This document shows, one piece after another, positions 10,215 through 21,030 of a DNA stretch of 64,000 nt (position 1 is the first letter of the stretch; each line of letters begins with the position of its first letter). The stretch covers positions 1-64,000 of the forward strand of contig JAKCPI010005285.1 in the NCBI GenBank assembly GCA_023213315.1, given 5' to 3'. The position numbers and the translations under genes were made by a program. This DNA comes from Euborellia annulipes (taxonomy: Eukaryota; Arthropoda; Insecta; Dermaptera; Anisolabididae). The notes beneath the pieces are model-generated. The model was not told where the DNA came from. It made no database searches and saw only the letters and a program-made list of their open reading frames with translations.

Positions 10215-10490
10215 ACCCTCCGGTGTCTGTCTGTCTGTCCGTCTGTACGCATAAAAGTACGACCTGAACTAAAGGTCGTAGGAAAATAATAATTACATAT
10301 ATGTATTCAGCATAAAAAACTGGTAGAGTGAAAAATACGTTTTGGTCCCTAGCACTTCCAATTTTTGAGTTATTAATTCTTAAAGTTACGATTTCTCCCA
10401 TAGGAAATGTATAGAGAAATATTTATGTATTCTTTGCATTTGTATATTCTATGAATGCAAACAAATCCTCAAGCAGGCACTTGCTTTTCT
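10215..10490 (+). mobile_element. Helitron-like family K fragment
   Basis: Begins with CTGTCTGTCTGTCCGTCTG, then diverges, then matches the family body from GAGTTATTAATTCTTAAAGT to AACAAATCCTCAAGCAGGCA. No CTRR end is present, so the 3' part is lost. Confidence 0.55.
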
Positions 10491-10885
10491 TAAATATGAA
10501 GAAATAACCATATTAAAATGCTTAATGTCCCGAAAATCCACCGTGAGAGCGTCCCTTTGAATTTACTACTGTAAATTCTTTCCTAGTTTTTTATTTATTG
10601 CATATCATCAGGGTTTAAGTTATTAAGAGCCGAAAATGATTGATATTTTTCACCTTTGATTGTCAATCTATTCTAGATGATAAATGTGCAGATTAGATAC
10701 ATACTTTCGTTCTTTTTATTAAATTAACGATCTTGGCCTGAATTTTGAATTAGCTTTTGTTATAGAAATGAGGTTTTAATTTATTTTTAATAATCAATGC
10801 AATCAATTCTCTATTTATTTGATTAAAATTAAACTGAAAACCGTTGCTTCACCGGTCAACACGATTTTTGAGTCTGGCTTCTGCA
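10491..10885. other. Unassigned AT-rich stretch
   Basis: No recognisable gene or repeat family; ends in the 8-bp target CTTCTGCA of the next hAT element. Confidence 0.4.
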
Positions 10886-11471
10886 CAGGGCCGTAACTAG
10901 CTTTTTTAGTGCTCCTATACTTTTTGGGAAAAAGTAATTATAGTTCAAATAGATATCATATAAAAAATATATTACATTATTTATATGATAAGAATATTTA
11001 ATTTTCATTCAATTGTACTCTTCTAGCTTTCATTTGAGCAAAGTCATTAATGATATCGTCAAAATTAATATCCACCATCTATAATATACACTGTTAAATA
11101 TTTTCAAGAAAACTTCCAATACAAGTATAGGAATTCTGTTTCATAAACTGTTTATGAATATATATAAGAAAGTTCAATTTGTTGCCAACCTAACAAATTT
11201 CTTGTATATTTTAAAATTAATTATTTTGGTAAAAATTGTTAATTTTAATTTTTATAGCTATTTAGTTGAATTACTTTATAAAAATTATTTAATTAGTATG
11301 ACTTCATAAATATTTAAATAGTTTAGAGCGCGAATTTCAAACCAGAATTTAATAAATTTAGATTTGTGAAATAAATTTTAAAAGAATAATTTCAAGTTTC
11401 CTTAAAATAATTATAAAATAATATTAATAAAAATTCCTTGAGGTAGTCGAGTTATTTGAGAACGTTTAGAC

Positions 11472-11690
11472 CAGTGATTCTCAACTTGTCGCGGTACTCT
11501 TTTAACGATTTCAAAATTTGGCGGCACACAAAGAAAAAGATAAGTTTAAAAGTTGGTAATTTGTTCATAAACTTTTATATTAATTTTATTTCATATCCTG
11601 GTTATATTAATATTAAATCACCAAAGTATATGAAAAATCATATTTTTTTAACAGTGTACCACCTATTTTCAATTCTATGATTTTATGAAA
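11472..11690 (+). mobile_element. hAT end fragment, CAGTGATTCTCAAC
   Basis: CAGTGATTCTCAACTTGTCG is a classic Charlie-type hAT terminus followed by GGCGGCACAC. The matching right end is not found, so only one terminus with roughly 200 bp of body is supported. Confidence 0.5.
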
Positions 11691-11879
11691 TGGCGTAACG
11701 TACATCCTCGCAAACCCCCGATGCAGGGGGGGGAGTGTATCAGAACAATTTAAAATATTTCTTTTTCCGATATCGGAGATCATGAAAAAGTTTAGTTTTT
11801 TTATTATAAATTTAAAATCTATTAAAAAAAATTAAATATTTTAAAATAATTTTTCTTTTATTTGATGAATTATTTAAAA

Positions 11880-12220
11880 TTATATATAAAGATAAAAGAT
11901 TTATGTTAAATATTATTGACCTATGCAGATTATGTAAATCAGCAGAAGAGACCCCAGCTCATCTCCTCAAGGATTGTGGAGCTCTGATCCACAAAAGAAG
12001 AAGAATATGGGGAGCATATTGTCTGTCATCGAAGGAGCTCCCATCCTTAGAACCGCGCCAGATCCTTAGCTTTTTGGAAGCCATCGGACTGGAAAAGATA
12101 CTCTGAACGGGGACTTATACCTTAGGAGGATTATAGAAAAGGGGGGCACAATAGATCCAGGAGGTCGCAGTGCAATACACACCCCTACGAGCGAATCTAT
12201 CTATCTATCTATCTATCTAA
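11880..12220 (+). pseudogene. Non-LTR retrotransposon ORF2 C-terminus, 5'-truncated
   Basis: The open segment from 11903 to 12106 encodes a 67-residue C-terminal piece with CRLCKSAEETPAHLLKDC, a C-x2-C ... H-x4-C zinc knuckle as seen downstream of reverse transcriptase/RNase H in R1-, I- and Jockey-like LINEs. It ends at a stop, followed by about 75 bp of 3' region and a (TATC)n tail at about 12192-12220. The reverse transcriptase is absent, consistent with 5' truncation. Located inside the hAT element 10886-12794. Clade not resolved. Confidence 0.75.
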
Positions 12221-12257
12221 ATATTATATACAATGTATAATTTCAGGGTTATTTTAA

Positions 12258-12641
12258 GGTGCGCGTCTCGAAAAACCGTTAAAACACGATTGACTCGAGG
12301 CGGCAAGAGATGGCGTTAGTGTTCCCCCATTGGAATACACGCAACTTGTTCCATTTCATTCTAGACTTTCCAGCTAAATAATTAAAGGCAAAAAATTAAT
12401 TATTTTTTAACACAATGATTACTTATTTAATTATCTACAACTTATAGAGCTCCTTTTTTTTAAATATCTTTTATTTAATGCGATTAATCTAAAAAATTTT
12501 TTTTTTTTTTGAAAATCAAAAAAAGGGCTTCTATTATTTGTAGATAGTTTAAATAGCATTAATTTAAAAAAAAAAATTGAGGTCGATAGCTTCAAAATTG
12601 TGGCCGCAAAGTCCCAAAATTAGCACCCCGAAACGCGCACC
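12258..12641. mobile_element. Family F DNA transposon, TTAA-flanked
   Basis: TTAA at 12254-12257 and 12642-12645. Inverted ends GGTGCGCGTCTCG and complement of GGTGCGCGTTTCGGGGTGC. 384 bp, non-coding. Like family E it begins TTAAGGT, which suggests a related transposase. Confidence 0.75.
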
Positions 12642-12802
12642 TTAAATAAAATTATTTTGTTTACATATATTTTATTTTAAAATCTCGAATAAGATTTTTG
12701 TAAAACATATTTGTAAAGAAAATTCAATTAGCAATTTCGTTTTAGGGCCCCCTAGATCTCTGGGCCCTATGCGGGTGCACCTGTTACGGCCCTGCTTCTG
12801 CA

Positions 12803-13731
12803 AATGAAATTGTTTCTGCTACGATAAAAATAAAGAGAAAAATAATTTTTTTTTTGATCAGTTTGCTTTTGTAGAAACCAGAAAATATCGCTCCAGTGTG
12901 AACGGCGCCTAATACTCTGTATTTTAAATAGAATAAGAGAACAAATCTATCTATTGGTGGTCAATTCATGTTTGTAGTTTCAATAGCATCCATTAGATGG
13001 CAGAGTGAACATAAAGTGTTTCAGAGAGACTGACTTGTTCGCTGTGTTAATATATATTTTTTCATTCATTTATTTTATTTTATGATTGTAGCCCTTTATT
13101 TTATTTTATGATTGTAGCCCTGAAGATGGTTTCAGAGTGGTGTAACTCACACGATTTGACAGCTCAAAACTTTACTCACAAACGTTTACCAGGCCCCATC
13201 GCACTTTGGCGCTTAGCGCTAGCGTCGCTACGTTTGAAAAAACTGTTTGAAAGTCTGGCCGCTTGGGCGCGCTAGTATTATTTGTATTTGGAACCTTCCA
13301 CAGATCAACCTGTTTGGAACATATGATTTGGAATTTGTCTAGAAAATGTAAACAATTAATTAATTTTTCTTTCAGAAGTTTAATAAACAAATTTTAAGTT
13401 CTTTCAAATATTTTCTATAAATTTTAGATAATTTGTATATTGAATTAACACTGATTTTATATATTTGCCTACTGATTTGAAGCATTTTGGAGAACACGTG
13501 TTTGCATATGTATGTATATGAATGTATATGTCACTTGTAAATGAACATACATTGTCTTTTCTTTTAGAATTATTTTAATTTATGTTTTTTTATAATTAGT
13601 TTGATGTAATAGAATCTTTTTTTTTTTTTTTAAATAAAAGTGTTTTATCAATAATTTAATTGTTTTCCTTATTAAACCAAATTTCTATTTTCAGGTTTTA
13701 TTATTAATTATTCAATTCTTTAAATATATAG
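12803..13731. other. Unassigned stretch with a short direct duplication
   Basis: Contains two consecutive copies of TTTATTTTATGATTGTAGCC ending at about 13121, followed by CCTGAAGATGGTTTCAGAG, which resembles the stem portion of the hammerhead-like motifs. A 72-codon minus-strand frame at 13172-13390 has no recognisable domain. Confidence 0.45.
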
Positions 13732-13861
13732 GAAAATGGAGCCTAAGGCCTCTGATTATTTAAAAATCTTGAATGAATAAAAAAAAATAATAATTTTTTA
13801 GCCTTTATTTTTATTCATTTAAGATGTTTTACGTAATCAGAGGCCTTAGGCTCCAATTTTC
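13732..13861. repeat. Fold-back element, 27-bp arms
   Basis: Arm GGAGCCTAAGGCCTCTGATT (within 13732-13758) is matched by its exact complement on the right (13834-13861) across an A/T-rich spacer. About 130 bp. It could form a long hairpin; no target duplication was identified. Confidence 0.8.
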
Positions 13862-14205
13862 AATTTTTTTCTAATTTATGAAACCTACCTATAATATTAA
13901 TTTATATACATGTATAGGTAGGAGAAAGTAACAATTTTTAAAATCAAGCGCCCTAGCTGATTATGGCACTGGTGCGCTCTTCTGTGTGGGCCTGCAGTTA
14001 GTTTGGTTAATTTGAATTTTGCGCCAAATGTCGACATTGGCCAACTTTGACGGGCTTGCATATCTATATATCTATGGATGGTTTTATATCTGAGCGAAAC
14101 GTCGGCTTGAAGCGCTAAATAAACGAAATAAACTTAGCTGCAATCGCTCTTTTCTTTCTTCCTTACTATTTCATTTTATTTAAAAAAAAAAAATTGTAAT
14201 CAAGT

Positions 14206-14240
14206 ATGTTTTAAGGGCAACTATCCGAACAACCTTAAAG
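14206..14240 (+). repeat. Family E right-end fragment
   Basis: Reads ACTATCCGAACAACCTTAA, the right terminus of family E with its TTAA, next to the start of a family A copy. Confidence 0.55.
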
Positions 14241-14242
14241 AA

Positions 14243-16145
14243 TTTTTTACCTTTCTCTTACCTATGTATATATTAGACATGGGTCGATACGCGATTTTGC
14301 TGTACCAGGTTCTCGCTGTTACAGGTACTTGTTCGTACCCGATATTTTTACCAGATATTTTTGTACCCGATACAGATTTCACTCAGCAACGCTAACTTCA
14401 CATAAATACAAGTAACAGATTCGATACGTAGTAGTAGTAGTAGTAGTAGTAATTTTCTTGGTCTCCAACCGTTGGTAATTTAGCCACAAATCTGATTTGA
14501 TACTTCGATCATTGTGAAGCTATCAATAAGAACTTGCTTAACTTGAAAAAAGAATAAACATGAAACTATTAAAATATACTTTAGTAATATACAAGGTGTA
14601 CTTTTATTTTAAAAATTGTATTTATAATTTAAAAAAATAATTTTTCAAAGTCAAATAAATAAAGAGTACCCCAAATGATATGTCATTTTACTAGAGACTA
14701 AATTAACATTTTTCAAAGTTTTTTTCCCCTGTATTTATAAATAATCTTGACTTGAAAAATCAAAAACTCATAATTATTCATTACTAAAGAGTTTTCCAAA
14801 CTGACTGAACTGACATTTTAATGTCTCTAAATTTAAAATGTCATGTTATATACTGCACTAGAAAAATAATTAACAAATTTCTTTACTAGCGAAAGAAATT
14901 TAATTTATTGAAGTTCATTATGTTTTAAATTCAGTTACTTGTATTTTTACTTTTTTAATTAATGTTTTTAAATAAAAAAGTTTCAAAGTAAAAAAAACAT
15001 AACTTATTTATTAAAATTTTTTTTTTTTTTTTTTCATTTCTCCTCTCTTTCTTAAATTAAAGAAAAGAGAAATAATATATTAGTAATAATTAGATTTGTA
15101 TTTAATTATTATAGGGCCTAGTGAGAAAAGTAGAGTAAAAAATGTAAAAATGATTCGGAATGACGTTCGAAAAGCGCGCCAGAGCTAGCGAAATTGCCCT
15201 GTCAGGAGAGAAGAGACGGGGCGGGGCGTCGCGAGTTGAGGGTCGCAAGAGAGAAGGAATGAGAGAACAGCCGAAACGAAAACTGTACCGGGTAAAGACG
15301 CTCTAAAGTGAAAAGCAAGTATTTGATCAATGCGCAAGCGCGAGAAACCCAGTACGAGTCTAGTGGAGTGTGCCTGAGTAGCTGTTACTCAAATACCTGA
15401 TATTTTTTGCTCGCACCCATTATGACTATCTGTTACTTTTTCATACCTGATACAAAATATCAGATTGATACAGTATCACCCATGTCTATATATATATGTA
15501 ATATATATATATAGAGAGAAAGTATTGGATTCATGTCAAAAATTCGATGTAGAGATTTTGATGGATCTTCACGTTTTGAGGTCCCCTGAATCCAAAAAAG
15601 TGGTTTTCGCGACATGGTCTGTCTGTGGGTGGGTGGTGTGTGTGTGGGTGTGTGTTCAATTTTATGCATGAAGGAATTGAGCTATGAGGCTGAAATTTTA
15701 TATTTAAGTAAAACACCCCCGGGACCGGAAAAATAAGCTTTTAATCAAAATCGGCCAAAGAGTACTAGTACTTTACTGATGTACTTTTTCAGTTTTTCTC
15801 GATTTTCTCAAAATTTGCTCCAACGATTTTTTTTTAAATTCAAAAATCAATTATTTTTTAGATGCTCTTTAAAATGTATATTCTCATTTTGCAATTGAAA
15901 TCTTCTGAAGAACACTTTACTCTTGTATTTCATAGGGAAGATAGGAGAAATGGTTGCCATGGTAACAAAATATAAATATTTTCCCACACTTATAAAATTT
16001 TACATCTGAATTCAAATGTTCCGTACTGTCGGGAACTAAATATATGTCGACACAAAAAATCTGGTGTGACAAGCACAGAACACAACTTTCGATTACCGAA
16101 GGTAAGAGAAAGTTGTGTGCTGTGCGCCAGTCACACCAGATTTTT
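14243..16145 (+). mobile_element. Family A copy 2, split by a hAT in its 5' hairpin
   Basis: 5' end TTTCTCTTACCTATGTATATAT at about 14250-14273 is separated from the rest by a 1215-bp hAT. It resumes at about 15489 with the AGAGAGAAAGTA partner, a GGGT/GGTG microsatellite (15626-15655), GTTGCCATGGTAAC at about 15953 and the terminal hairpin 16058-16143. Both insertion junctions lie in the AT loop between the two stem arms. Confidence 0.85.
14274..15488. mobile_element. hAT-like element, TAGACATGGGT ends, nested in family A
   Basis: Ends TAGACATGGGTCGATAC and complement of TAGACATGGGTGATACTGTA. Flanking TATATAT on both sides fits a 7-8 bp target duplication in an AT loop. 1215 bp with GATAC-rich subterminal repeats, a (GTA)n run at about 14429-14450 and a GC-rich interior near 15160-15260. 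No transposase frame. Confidence 0.7.
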
Positions 16146-16517
16146 TTAAATTATGCCCATATTATAATAGTTAAATAACAAATTCCAATATAATTACATG
16201 TTGTTAATTAAATAACAAATTCAAATATGATTTGGTTGAAATTAAAAAAAATAAGGTAGCTGATATAGAGACCTTAGAAAATAATAATAATTATCAAGCC
16301 TTTCACATCTCACGATTAGAACAATATTAGTCCTTTTTAAGATTAAATTGTATGTGAAATGTCTCTCTCTCTCTCTCTCTCTAGAGCGTTATTGGAGGAC
16401 ACAAATTATGAAAATTTATTCAAATTGAGGTCAAAGTATTAAAAACTTAAATAATTACAGGATATTATTAATTTAATTTTTGTTTTCTATATCAATATTT
16501 CTTGAAGAAATTGCAAG

Positions 16518-16845
16518 AAAAAAAATCTGGTGTGACTGGCGCACAGCACACAACTTTCTCTTACCCTTCGGTAAGAGAAAGTTGCGCACTGTGCTGGTCA
16601 CACCAGATTTTTTGTGTCGAGATATATTTAGTTTCCGATAGCACCTTAGTTTCAAACTTGCATTTTAAATGTTGATTGCTTGAAATAAACTATGGTTATT
16701 TTTCAAAATTTTAATCTCATATTTGGACATTTTATACACAATATAGAATCGTAAATAAATACAAAATTTCATAAGAATTGGAAAAAAAAATTTTAAATGC
16801 CTAAAAAGTTCTAAAGGGGACCCCCTTTTGAATCGAAATTAACAT
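16518..16845 (-). mobile_element. Family A-prime copy: family A hairpin with a different body
   Basis: The left part is the family A hairpin (TCTGGTGTGACTGGCGCAC ... GGTCACACCAGATTTTTTGTG). From about 16640 the sequence diverges into GATAGCACCTTAGTTTCAAAC and ends near AATCGAAATTAACATACAA. The same hybrid recurs at 63181-63495, so this is a real subfamily and not a chance junction. Confidence 0.8.
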
Positions 16846-17057
16846 ACAAATCCCTATAGGAAATTAACATTGTTCCTATGCGAAGATAAGGTGGAAAGGG
16901 AATTTAAAAAGAGTAGAGAGAGACGATTATGTTTGCAAGTGAGAGAGAGACATATATGTTTTCTTTGAAACAATTAAAGACACAAATAAATTTAAAATAA
17001 ATGGGAATTTAAATAATAATTGATTTTTAATCTAATAAAAAGAAAAAGATTTAAATT

Positions 17058-17392
17058 CCGTTACCATGGCAACCATTTCTATCTTTCCTATGAAGAACAA
17101 GAGTAAAGTGGTCTTCAGAAGATTTCAACGGCAAAATGAGAATATACATTTTAAAGAGCATCTAAAAAATAGTTCATTTATGAATTTTAAAAAAAATCCT
17201 TGGAGGGAATTTTGAGAAAATCGAAAAAAACTGAAAAAGTACATCAGTAAAGTACTAGTACTTTTTGGCCGATTTTGTTCAAAAGCTTATTTTGAGATTC
17301 TTCAAAGGTACCTAAGTTAAATATAAAATTTCAATCCGCTAGCTCAACTCCTTCATGCTAAAAATCTGTCCACACACACACACACACACACA

Positions 17393-17448
<56 letters not shown>

Positions 17449-17595
17449 GACCAATTTTCGGGACCCACTTTTTTGGACTCAGGGGACCTCAAAACATGTA
17501 TATCCATCAAAATCTCGACATCGAATTTTTGACATGATCGCAATACTTTCTCTCTCTATATATTTCATATATAGGGTACGAGAAAGTAAAAATAA
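17058..17595 (-). mobile_element. Family A copy, hairpin end missing
   Basis: Begins at GTTACCATGGCAACC (about 17061) and runs to the 5' terminus (ACGAGAAAGTAAAAA at about 17578-17592 on plus). Long CA microsatellite with a CG-containing interruption at about 17369-17448. The 3' hairpin and about 80 bp next to it are absent. Confidence 0.85.
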
Positions 17596-17675
17596 AATTT
17601 ATTATGCCTCTATATAACATGGATGGATTTTAATTTTACGAGAGTGTTTTAAAGCTCGGTTTTATTTTAAGAACT

Positions 17676-18640
17676 CATTTACAGGTCTATTCTCTAAAAA
17701 CAGACGTTAAAATTTAACATCAACAAATGGACGTTAAAAAGTAAAAAGTAATAAACATCAGCTTCAAAAAATGCTATTCTCTAAACCAGTGATTCCCAAC
17801 CTGGGGGCGATTTGGGTTTTCAGGGGGCGATAAATAAGCGGGGGGGCGATGAGTATTCAAAGGGAGAAAAATTATTAGTTTACTAAAATTTAAAAAATAA
17901 AAATCAAAGAGAAAAATCTCCTATTTACAGGATGGTCAGGATAGAAGAGGACAAAATATTATCATAAAAATAAAATAATCTGAAGATAATTCCATTCTAG
18001 AATTGAAACATCACTTTTAGCTCAAATCTTAAATTTCAATAAAAAAAAATCATTTTCTTGATTTTTTTTCTCATGAGGCCCGGGCCCTTTAAGCTCAAAT
18101 CAAGTTTGTTCTTTTTCACAACTCAGGATAGCTAAAAATGCAGATTTCAGTGGCTAATTTTCAAAAAATTTTCCATACCCCCAGATTCCCCCGGAAATCC
18201 TCTGTCCTCGATAAATTATTGTAACTCTTTGTTTAGGAAATTTTGAAAAAATTTTATCTAACTTTATTTAAATAAATATTGTAAGCTATGTATAACTATT
18301 TCAAAAACTGTGTAAAAAAGTGCTGGCATGAAGGCCATAATAGCCTTTTACATACTAAAAAAAAACTAAGTTTTTTTTTTTTTGGGGGGGGGGCGTATTA
18401 CTAAGTAGCCCCGGGGCCTGTCAAGTCTGTCTGCTGCCCTCTATATAGGCCTACGGTAATAAAATTGTTTAAAATAATAAAACTGCTTTATTATTTACAC
18501 TTTACTTCAAATTAAAATTAGGCATACAATGAAAATGTAAAGGGGGGCGATAGGTGTCAGTCAACCTCCAGGAAGGGGCGATGGGTCGAAAAAAGGTTGG
18601 GAACCACTGCTCTAAACCAAGTTTTAACAGCGACGTTAAC
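17676..18640 (+). repeat. Family G fragment hosting a hAT
   Basis: Begins CAGGTCTATTCTCTAAAAAC and resumes after the hAT insertion with GTTTTAACAGCGACGTTAAC. The same terminal words occur at 29797 and near 30112. Right side lost at the duplication boundary near 18652. Confidence 0.6.
17787..18609. mobile_element. hAT element, CAGTGATTCCCAACC ends, intact termini
   Basis: Ends CAGTGATTCCCAACCTGGGG and complement of CAGTGGTTCCCAACCTTTTT. Perfect duplication CTCTAAAC at 17779-17786 and 18610-18617. 823 bp, G-rich ends (gggggcgat), no transposase frame. Serves as the empty-site reference for the MULE-like insert at 383-912. Confidence 0.9.
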
Positions 18641-18654
18641 AAAATATCTCGAGT

Positions 18655-19115
18655 ACAAAAAGAACTAGGAGGTTGAAATTTTGTATTTAAGTTAGGCACC
18701 TCCCTGGGACGTGACACGAAGCTTTTAATCAAAATCAGCCAAAGAGTGCTAGTACTTTACTGAGGTACTTTTTCATTTTTTTTCGATTTTTTTTAAAATT
18801 CGTTACAACGATTTTGATTAAAATTCAAAAATCAATTATTTTTTAGATGCTCTTTAAAATGTATATTCTCATTTTGCTCTCAAAATTGTTTGAAGCACAC
18901 TTTACTCATGTACTTCATAGGAAAGAAAGCTAAGAGAAATGGTTGCCATGGCAACAGAATATAAATATCTTTCTATTTATAAATTTTACAAATGTGTCGG
19001 AAACTAAATATATGTCGACAAAAAAAAATCTGGTGTGACAAACACAGAACACAACTTTCGATTATCGAAGGTAAGAGAAAGTCGTGTGCTGTACGACCAG
19101 TCACACCAGATTTTT
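18655..19115 (+). mobile_element. Family A copy 3, 5'-truncated
   Basis: Starts downstream of the microsatellite at GAACTAGGAGGTTGAAATTT, contains the perfect palindrome GTTGCCATGGCAAC at about 18942, and ends with the hairpin (19029-19112). Part of the duplicated segment. Confidence 0.88.
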
Positions 19116-19142
19116 GTATTAATAATCTCATGAAACAAGTTG

Positions 19143-19218
19143 ACTGCACTTGATTAAGAAACGGCGAGGGTCCGCCGCAGGGCAGCCAGGTGGCCCCCCA
19201 GGTTAGTCTAGCGGCTAG
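19143..19218 (+). mobile_element. Helitron-like 3' end
   Basis: GGCGAGGGTCCGCCGCAGGG ... GCGGCTAG followed by T, a GC-rich end with CTAG|T as in family K at 46803. Duplicated at 20872-20947. Confidence 0.55.
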
Positions 19219-19304
19219 TATATCTATAATTTTGCGGAAAATTAAAAAAGGATGCCTTAATTTTTTTCTGACTATTTGAGATTCTCTTTTATGTTATTAG
19301 CAAA

Positions 19305-19721
19305 CAGAGCTGAGGTACTCAGTACTTTTAGTACTTGAAAAAACTACTACGTAAATTTAAATACTTCCAGTACTTTACTTAAAGTACTTTTAAATTTGAT
19401 CTACTGGTACTGAAATTTCCAGTACTTTACTGGTATTTGAGATTTCCAGTACTTTTCGAAAAAATACTGGTACTGGTTTCCAAAAAAACTACTTAGTATT
19501 TTAAAAAGTACTTGAAGTACCTATGTTACCTTCAGTACCAGTACTTTTTATTTCCGGTACTCAGTACTTTTTTCCAGTACTGGTTCATTTTCAGTACAAT
19601 ACTGAGTATTTCAAGTACTTTTGGAAAGTACTGGTACTGGATACTGGGAGTAGAAAAAATATTTTCAAGTACTGGTTACTTAATACTTAGGTACTTTTGA
19701 AAAGTACTTGCAACAGCTCTG
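19305..19721. mobile_element. hAT element with phased AGTACTTTT words, empty allele
   Basis: Ends CAGAGCTG and CAGCTCTG with perfect duplications TTAGCAAA at 19297-19304 and 19722-19729. 417 bp built largely from repeated CAGTACTTTT, GTACTGGTACTGG and similar words, so much of it can pair with itself. No coding frame. Confidence 0.9.
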
Positions 19722-19813
19722 TTAGCAAATTAAATAAGCAAATTTAATTAAATGTTGCTTCGTTAATTTCTAGTTCATTTATTTATTTCTATTATAAATT
19801 TCTTTATAATATA

Positions 19814-19959
19814 CTAGCCGCAAGTGTTCGCCTTCGGCGAACCTTGCGCTAGCCAGGGGGGCTTCGCCCCTGGACCCCCAAGCTCGGCTACCGGCGAGCA
19901 AATTGCCCGCCTTCGGCGGGCAAGTTTGTTGCATTTTAGCATGTTTCTTGGACGGCCTT
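19814..19959 (-). mobile_element. Helitron-like 3' end, inverse orientation
   Basis: On minus the sequence ends GAACACTTGCGGCTAG next to T of the host TATATT. Two GC hairpins (TTCGCCTTCGGCGAA and GCCCGCCTTCGGCGGGC) lie at the left. The empty site, ATATATTTATTGG, is visible at the end of duplication unit 2. Confidence 0.6.
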
Positions 19960-20384
19960 CTAAAAAAAAAAACTTTAAACCACTTGAAAGATATTTACTC
20001 AAGAATTTTAAATCCAAAAAAGCATGTTCATATTTGAAGAAATGGAAGAATTTAAAATTCGGGGGGGGGGGGGCTAAAAAAAAAAAACTTTAAACCACTT
20101 GAAAGATATTTACTCAAGAATTTTAAATCCAAAAAAGCATGTTCATATTTGAAGAAATAGAAGAATTTTAAATTCGGGGGGGTGGGGGGGGTAAAAAAAA
20201 AACTTTAAACCACTTGAAAGATATTTACTCAAGAATTGTAAATTCAAAAAAGCATGTTCATATTTGAAGAAATGGAAGAATTTAAAATTCGGGGGGGGGG
20301 CTAAAAAAAAAAACTTTAAACCACTTGAAAGATATTTACTCAAGAATTTTAAATCCAAAAAAGCATGTTCATATTTGAAGAAAT
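19960..20384 (+). repeat. Four-unit tandem array, about 110-117 bp per unit
   Basis: Units start at 19960, 20074, 20191 and 20301 (last one cut at 84 bp). Each has CTAAAAAAAAAAACTTTAAA, CCACTTGAAAGATATTTACT, a CATGTTCATATTTGAAG block and an end of 8-13 G residues. Lies between the two duplication units. Confidence 0.92.
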
Positions 20385-20387
20385 AGT

Positions 20388-20842
20388 ACGAAAAGAACTA
20401 GGAGGTTGAAATTTTGTATTTAAGTTAGGCACCTCCCTGGGACGTGACACGAAGCTTTTAATCAAAATCAGCCAAAGAGTGCTAGTACTTTACTAATGTA
20501 CTTTTTCAGTTTTTTTCGATTTTTTTAAAATTCGCTCCAAACAATTTTGATTAAAATTCAAAAATCAATTATTTTTTAGATGCTCTTTAAAATGTATATT
20601 CTCATTTTGCTCTCAAAATTGTTTGAAACACACTTTACTCTTGTACTTCATAGGAAAGCTAGGGGAAATGGTTGCCATGGTAATAATATATAAATATCTT
20701 TCCAATTATAAATTTTACAAATGTTTCGGAAACTAAATATATGTCGACAAAAAAAAAATCTGGTGTGACAAGCACAGAACACAACTTTCGATTATCGAAG
20801 GTAAGAGAAAGTTGTGTGCTGTACGACCAGTCACACCAGATT
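20388..20842 (+). mobile_element. Family A copy 4, paralogue of copy 3
   Basis: Same truncation as copy 3. X-box-like word is GTTGCCATGGTAAT here (about 20670), one base off. Hairpin at about 20759-20840. Confidence 0.88.
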
Positions 20843-21030
20843 TTTGTATTAATCTCATGAAACAAGTTGACTGCACTTGATTAAGAAACGGCGAGGGTCC
20901 GCCGCAGGCCAGCCAGGTGGCCCCCCAGGTTAGTCTAGCGGCTAGTAATCTATAATTTTGCGGAAAATTAAAAAAGGATGCCTTAATTTTTTTCTGACTA
21001 TTTGAGATTCTCTTTTATGTTATTAGCAAA

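Larger units (their letters stand above)
10886..12794. mobile_element. Large hAT element, CAGGGCCGTAAC ends
   Basis: Ends CAGGGCCGTAACTAG and complement of CAGGGCCGTAACAGGTGC. Perfect 8-bp duplication CTTCTGCA at 10878-10885 and 12795-12802. 1909 bp including nested pieces: a second hAT end (11472), a LINE C-terminal fragment (11880-12220) and a TTAA-flanked element (12258-12641). No hAT transposase is left, so non-autonomous or gutted. Confidence 0.88.
18652..19813 (+). repeat. Segmental duplication, unit 1
   Basis: From AGTACAAAAAGAACTAGGAG through a family A copy, a Helitron 3' end, unique sequence and a hAT element, ending TTCTTTATAATATA. The same order recurs in unit 2 (20385-21979) at high identity, separated by 571 bp. 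Confidence 0.9.

Noticed and set aside
19960..20384. CRISPR array
   Set aside because: The repeats are contiguous, about 110 bp, without unique spacers, and the genome is eukaryotic.
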